Shown here one piece after another: positions 6,168 to 7,222 of a stretch of DNA of 7,222 nucleotides. A program made the position numbers and the translations under genes. Source of the stretch: Thermoactinomycetaceae bacterium (lineage in GTDB: Bacteria > Bacillota > Bacilli > Thermoactinomycetales > Thermoactinomycetaceae). Each line of letters starts with the position of its first letter. Position 1 is the stretch's first letter. The stretch lies in contig JANWJM010000009.1 of assembly GCA_025449475.1 (NCBI GenBank), forward strand, positions 1 through 7,222, read 5' to 3'. Below the pieces are notes generated by a model. That model saw only the letters and a program-made list of their open reading frames with translations, did not search any database and was not told where the DNA came from.

Positions 6168-7208
6168 TTGAGTAAACATAAACAGAAAAGAATAGTGGTT
6201 ATAGGCGCAGGAAGTTGGGGGACTTCACTCGCATCACTATTAGTTGAAAATGGTCATGATGTAACCATTTGGGCGCGTCGAGAAGTAGTTGCTGAGGAGA
6301 TTAATCGAAAGCACACCAATCAAAGCTATTTGCCAGGGATCCGTTTGCCACTGGGATTAGTGGCAGAATCCGATTTAAAAAAGGCGGTTGCAGCGAAAGA
6401 TGTAGTGATATTTGTTGTCCCAACGCAGACAATGAGAGAAATCGCTCGAACAGTTAGTGTGTGGATTCATCCCAAGTCGCTAATTGTACATGCATCAAAA
6501 GGTTTTGAACGGAAGAGTCTAAAAAGAATGTCCGTTGTCCTGCAAGAGGAACTGCCTGAAACTTTCTACAATCAAATTGTAGCACTATCAGGTCCCAGTC
6601 ACGCGGAAGAAGTGATTAGAAAAATCCCCACAACGGTCGTCGTCGCATCTTCGTCTCAACCGGCGGCGGAGCAAGTTCAATCTCATTTAATGAGTCCCCA
6701 CTTTCGGGTTTATACCAATTCGGATATCATTGGTGTCGAAGTGGGTGGAGCATTAAAAAATATTATCGCTATCGCAGCGGGTTTAGCTTCTGGTTTAGGA
6801 TTTGGGGATAATGCCAAGGCTGCATTAATGACCAGAGGATTAGCAGAGATCGCTCGTTTGGGAAAGGCGATGGGGGCTCAGCCAATAACTTTTGTAGGTT
6901 TGGCAGGAGTGGGCGATTTGATTGCTACTTGTACCAGCGAACATAGTCGAAATTGGCGTCTCGGTTATATGTTGAGTCAAGGAAAACAATTGGAGAAAGT
7001 ATTGGACGAAATGGGAATGGTGGTAGAAGGGATTACGACTACACAGACAGCCTATGAGCTTTCTCAAAAATTTGGCGTAGAAATGCCGATTACTGAACAA
7101 TTGTTTCAGGTGCTATTTCATGGGAAAAACATTCATAATGCGGTGATCGAATTAATGAATCGTGGAAAAACAGCCGAATTGGAAGAAATGTTTCAGGGCT
7201 TTCGATGA
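6168..7208 (+). CDS. gpsA: NAD(P)-dependent glycerol-3-phosphate dehydrogenase
   Basis: GpsA reduces dihydroxyacetone phosphate to sn-glycerol-3-phosphate, the backbone for phospholipids, in the cytosol. The 346-residue protein begins with a Rossmann dinucleotide-binding motif GAGSWGTSLA (13-22), followed by SKGFE (110-114) with a conserved lysine, SGPSHAEEV (141-149), GGALKNIIAIAAG (193-205) with the catalytic Lys197, GDNAKAALMTRGLAEI (213-228), GLAGVGDLIATCTSEHSRN (244-262) with Asp250 and the Arg-Asn pair, and EGITT (287-291). The start codon is TTG at 6168, supported by AAGGAG at 6153-6158 nine bases upstream; no ATG or GTG start fits before the Rossmann fold. It is the last complete gene of the der-plsY-gpsA group, and its stop codon overlaps a possible start of the next gene. 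Confidence 0.97.
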   Translation: MSKHKQKRIVVIGAGSWGTSLASLLVENGHDVTIWARREVVAEEINRKHTNQSYLPGIRLPLGLVAESDLKKAVAAKDVVIFVVPTQTMREIARTVSVWIHPKSLIVHASKGFERKSLKRMSVVLQEELPETFYNQIVALSGPSHAEEVIRKIPTTVVVASSSQPAAEQVQSHLMSPHFRVYTNSDIIGVEVGGALKNIIAIAAGLASGLGFGDNAKAALMTRGLAEIARLGKAMGAQPITFVGLAGVGDLIATCTSEHSRNWRLGYMLSQGKQLEKVLDEMGMVVEGITTTQTAYELSQKFGVEMPITEQLFQVLFHGKNIHNAVIELMNRGKTAELEEMFQGFR

Positions 7209-7222
7209 TTATGCAAAATGCA
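7205..7222 (+). CDS. Possible start of a further gene, cut by the window edge
   Basis: ATG at 7205 overlaps the gpsA stop as ATGA, and the frame stays open to the window end (six codons, MIMQNA); a second in-frame ATG is at 7211. AGGG lies eight bases before the first ATG. A small gene after gpsA would fit B. subtilis, where yphF and spoIVA follow. Six codons are too few to identify a product, so this rests on the overlap geometry alone. Confidence 0.25.

Overview
The window is a chromosomal housekeeping stretch from a low-GC, endospore-forming Firmicute, most likely of the order Bacillales. The evidence is a YpeB spore-germination protein at the left edge, Bacillus-like protein sequences throughout, purine-rich AAGGAGG-type ribosome binding sites, and TTG as a start codon. 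Having plsC behind cmk, and plsY between der and gpsA, differs from the Bacillus subtilis arrangement and suggests a lineage outside Bacillus proper. Thermoactinomycetaceae or a Paenibacillus/Alicyclobacillus-like group would fit, but this is inference from gene order only.

Layout, all genes on the + strand. (1) 1-1161 is the 3' part of ypeB, which starts before the window. (2) 1162-1417 has no gene and ends in a strong rho-independent terminator whose T-tract stops only a few bases before the ribosome binding site of cmk. (3) 1439-3925 holds cmk (CMP kinase), plsC (lysophosphatidate acyltransferase) and a four-domain S1 protein (rpsA/ypfD), closed by a terminator at 3943-3971. A good SigA-type promoter lies in the end of plsC and could serve rpsA separately. 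(4) 3972-4201 is AT-rich and non-coding, with a 14-bp long-range inverted repeat, a cluster of TTTGTA/TACAAA palindromes and probable promoters. (5) 4202-7208 is a tight der-plsY-gpsA operon, possibly continuing into another gene that starts at the right edge.

Functionally, the window joins membrane phospholipid synthesis to growth functions. GpsA makes sn-glycerol-3-phosphate, PlsY adds the first acyl chain from acyl-phosphate, PlsC adds the second to give phosphatidic acid, and Cmk recycles CMP toward the CTP needed for CDP-diacylglycerol. Der is a ribosome-assembly GTPase and the S1 protein is RNA-binding.

I found no mobile element, CRISPR array, tRNA or rRNA, and no credible new protein system. 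The parts least explained by known genes are the two non-coding gaps and the palindrome at the plsC/rpsA junction.
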